Position numbers and translations under genes: made by a program. Positions 35,852-35,997 of a stretch of DNA of 35,997 bases are shown piece by piece. The stretch is from positions 1 to 35,997 of the forward strand of contig JAGOQV010000007.1 in assembly GCA_018063145.1 (NCBI GenBank). The letters are read 5' to 3'. The DNA comes from Alphaproteobacteria bacterium. Lineage in GTDB: Bacteria > Pseudomonadota > Alphaproteobacteria > Micavibrionales > Micavibrionaceae. The first letter of the stretch is position 1. Each line of letters starts with the position of its first letter. The notes beneath the pieces are model-generated. The model was given only the letters and a program-made list of their open reading frames with translations, was not told where the DNA came from and ran no database searches.

Positions 35852-35997
35852 CTAACGTCCTTCGGCCTTGTGGTCGGATGTGATGCGGGCTTTACGCAGC
35901 TCCGGAGTTAGGAGAGCCGTTGTGGCTACAACAAGCAAGGTTGCAAATCCTCCAACCACAATGGAAGGAACCAACCCTAAGGCTCTTGCAGCTACAC
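35852..35997 (-). CDS. MFS transporter, C-terminal fragment (runs off the window)
   Basis: The 47 C-terminal residues are visible. One membrane helix, GLVPSIVVGGFATLLVVATTALL, is followed by a short basic tail TPELRKARITSDHKAEGR. The pattern matches the last helix of major-facilitator exporters of the EntS/TIGR00900 type, which end in LxPELR. The rest lies outside the window. It converges on the L,D-transpeptidase gene. Confidence 0.7.
   Translation of the reverse strand, partial: VAARALGLVPSIVVGGFATLLVVATTALLTPELRKARITSDHKAEGR

Noticed and set aside
35726..35911. 61-codon plus-strand ORF past the L,D-transpeptidase
   Set aside because: It crosses the palindromic element and the end of the opposite MFS gene, and has no ribosome-binding site.

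Overview
The window looks like chromosome of a free-living alphaproteobacterium of moderate GC. The main evidence is a CcrM-type GANTC methyltransferase directly downstream of rnhB, plus the rplU-rpmA-obgE-proB order. I cannot name a genus. A predatory or surface-attached Micavibrio-like lineage is possible but is only a guess.

Layout. 1-1711: a tRNA-Arg(ACG) gene and an M20-family carbamoylase/amidohydrolase. 1857-7163: a 1768-residue two-partner-secretion (TpsA) exoprotein with nine tandem repeats of about 103 residues and no TpsB partner in view. 7183-7716 (minus): an unrecognised protein. 7899-25399: one long plus-strand type IV pilus locus in the order PilB/GspE ATPase, PilC, a PilM-PilN fusion, PilO-like, PilP/MshK-like, an ABC ATPase, a TM-linker-TPR protein, a PilD-like protein, PilT, PilU, secretin, an ABC-2 permease, a TM-TPR protein, a 7TM AraC-type regulator and a prepilin, closed by a strong terminator. 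25486-25781: palindromic repeats. 25803-33052 (minus): ccrM, rnhB, pepN, proB, obgE, rpmA and rplU. 33174-35701: a histidine kinase, a single-domain response regulator and an L,D-transpeptidase lipoprotein. 35701-35846: a near-symmetrical palindromic element. 35852 to the edge: the C-terminus of an MFS transporter.

How the genes fit together. The pilus locus has most of a pilus machine: assembly ATPase and platform, alignment proteins, two retraction ATPases, secretin and one pilin. It also carries an ABC exporter split across the cluster (ATPase at 14010, permease at 21794), which recalls PilG/H/I of Myxococcus, and a membrane-embedded AraC-type regulator next to the pilin. T4a/MSHA-like pili are unusual in Alphaproteobacteria, where Tad pili dominate. 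With the giant exoprotein, the region reads as an adhesion or surface-motility locus.

Most notable oddities: the pilC homologue appears to start at ATC; the PilD homologue keeps its zinc cysteines but lacks the usual first catalytic aspartate; seven GANTC sites lie within 119 bp at the ccrM start; a 146-bp palindrome sits between TTA repeats; and proB lacks a PUA domain and carries an in-frame insertion resembling an intergenic repeat elsewhere in the window.
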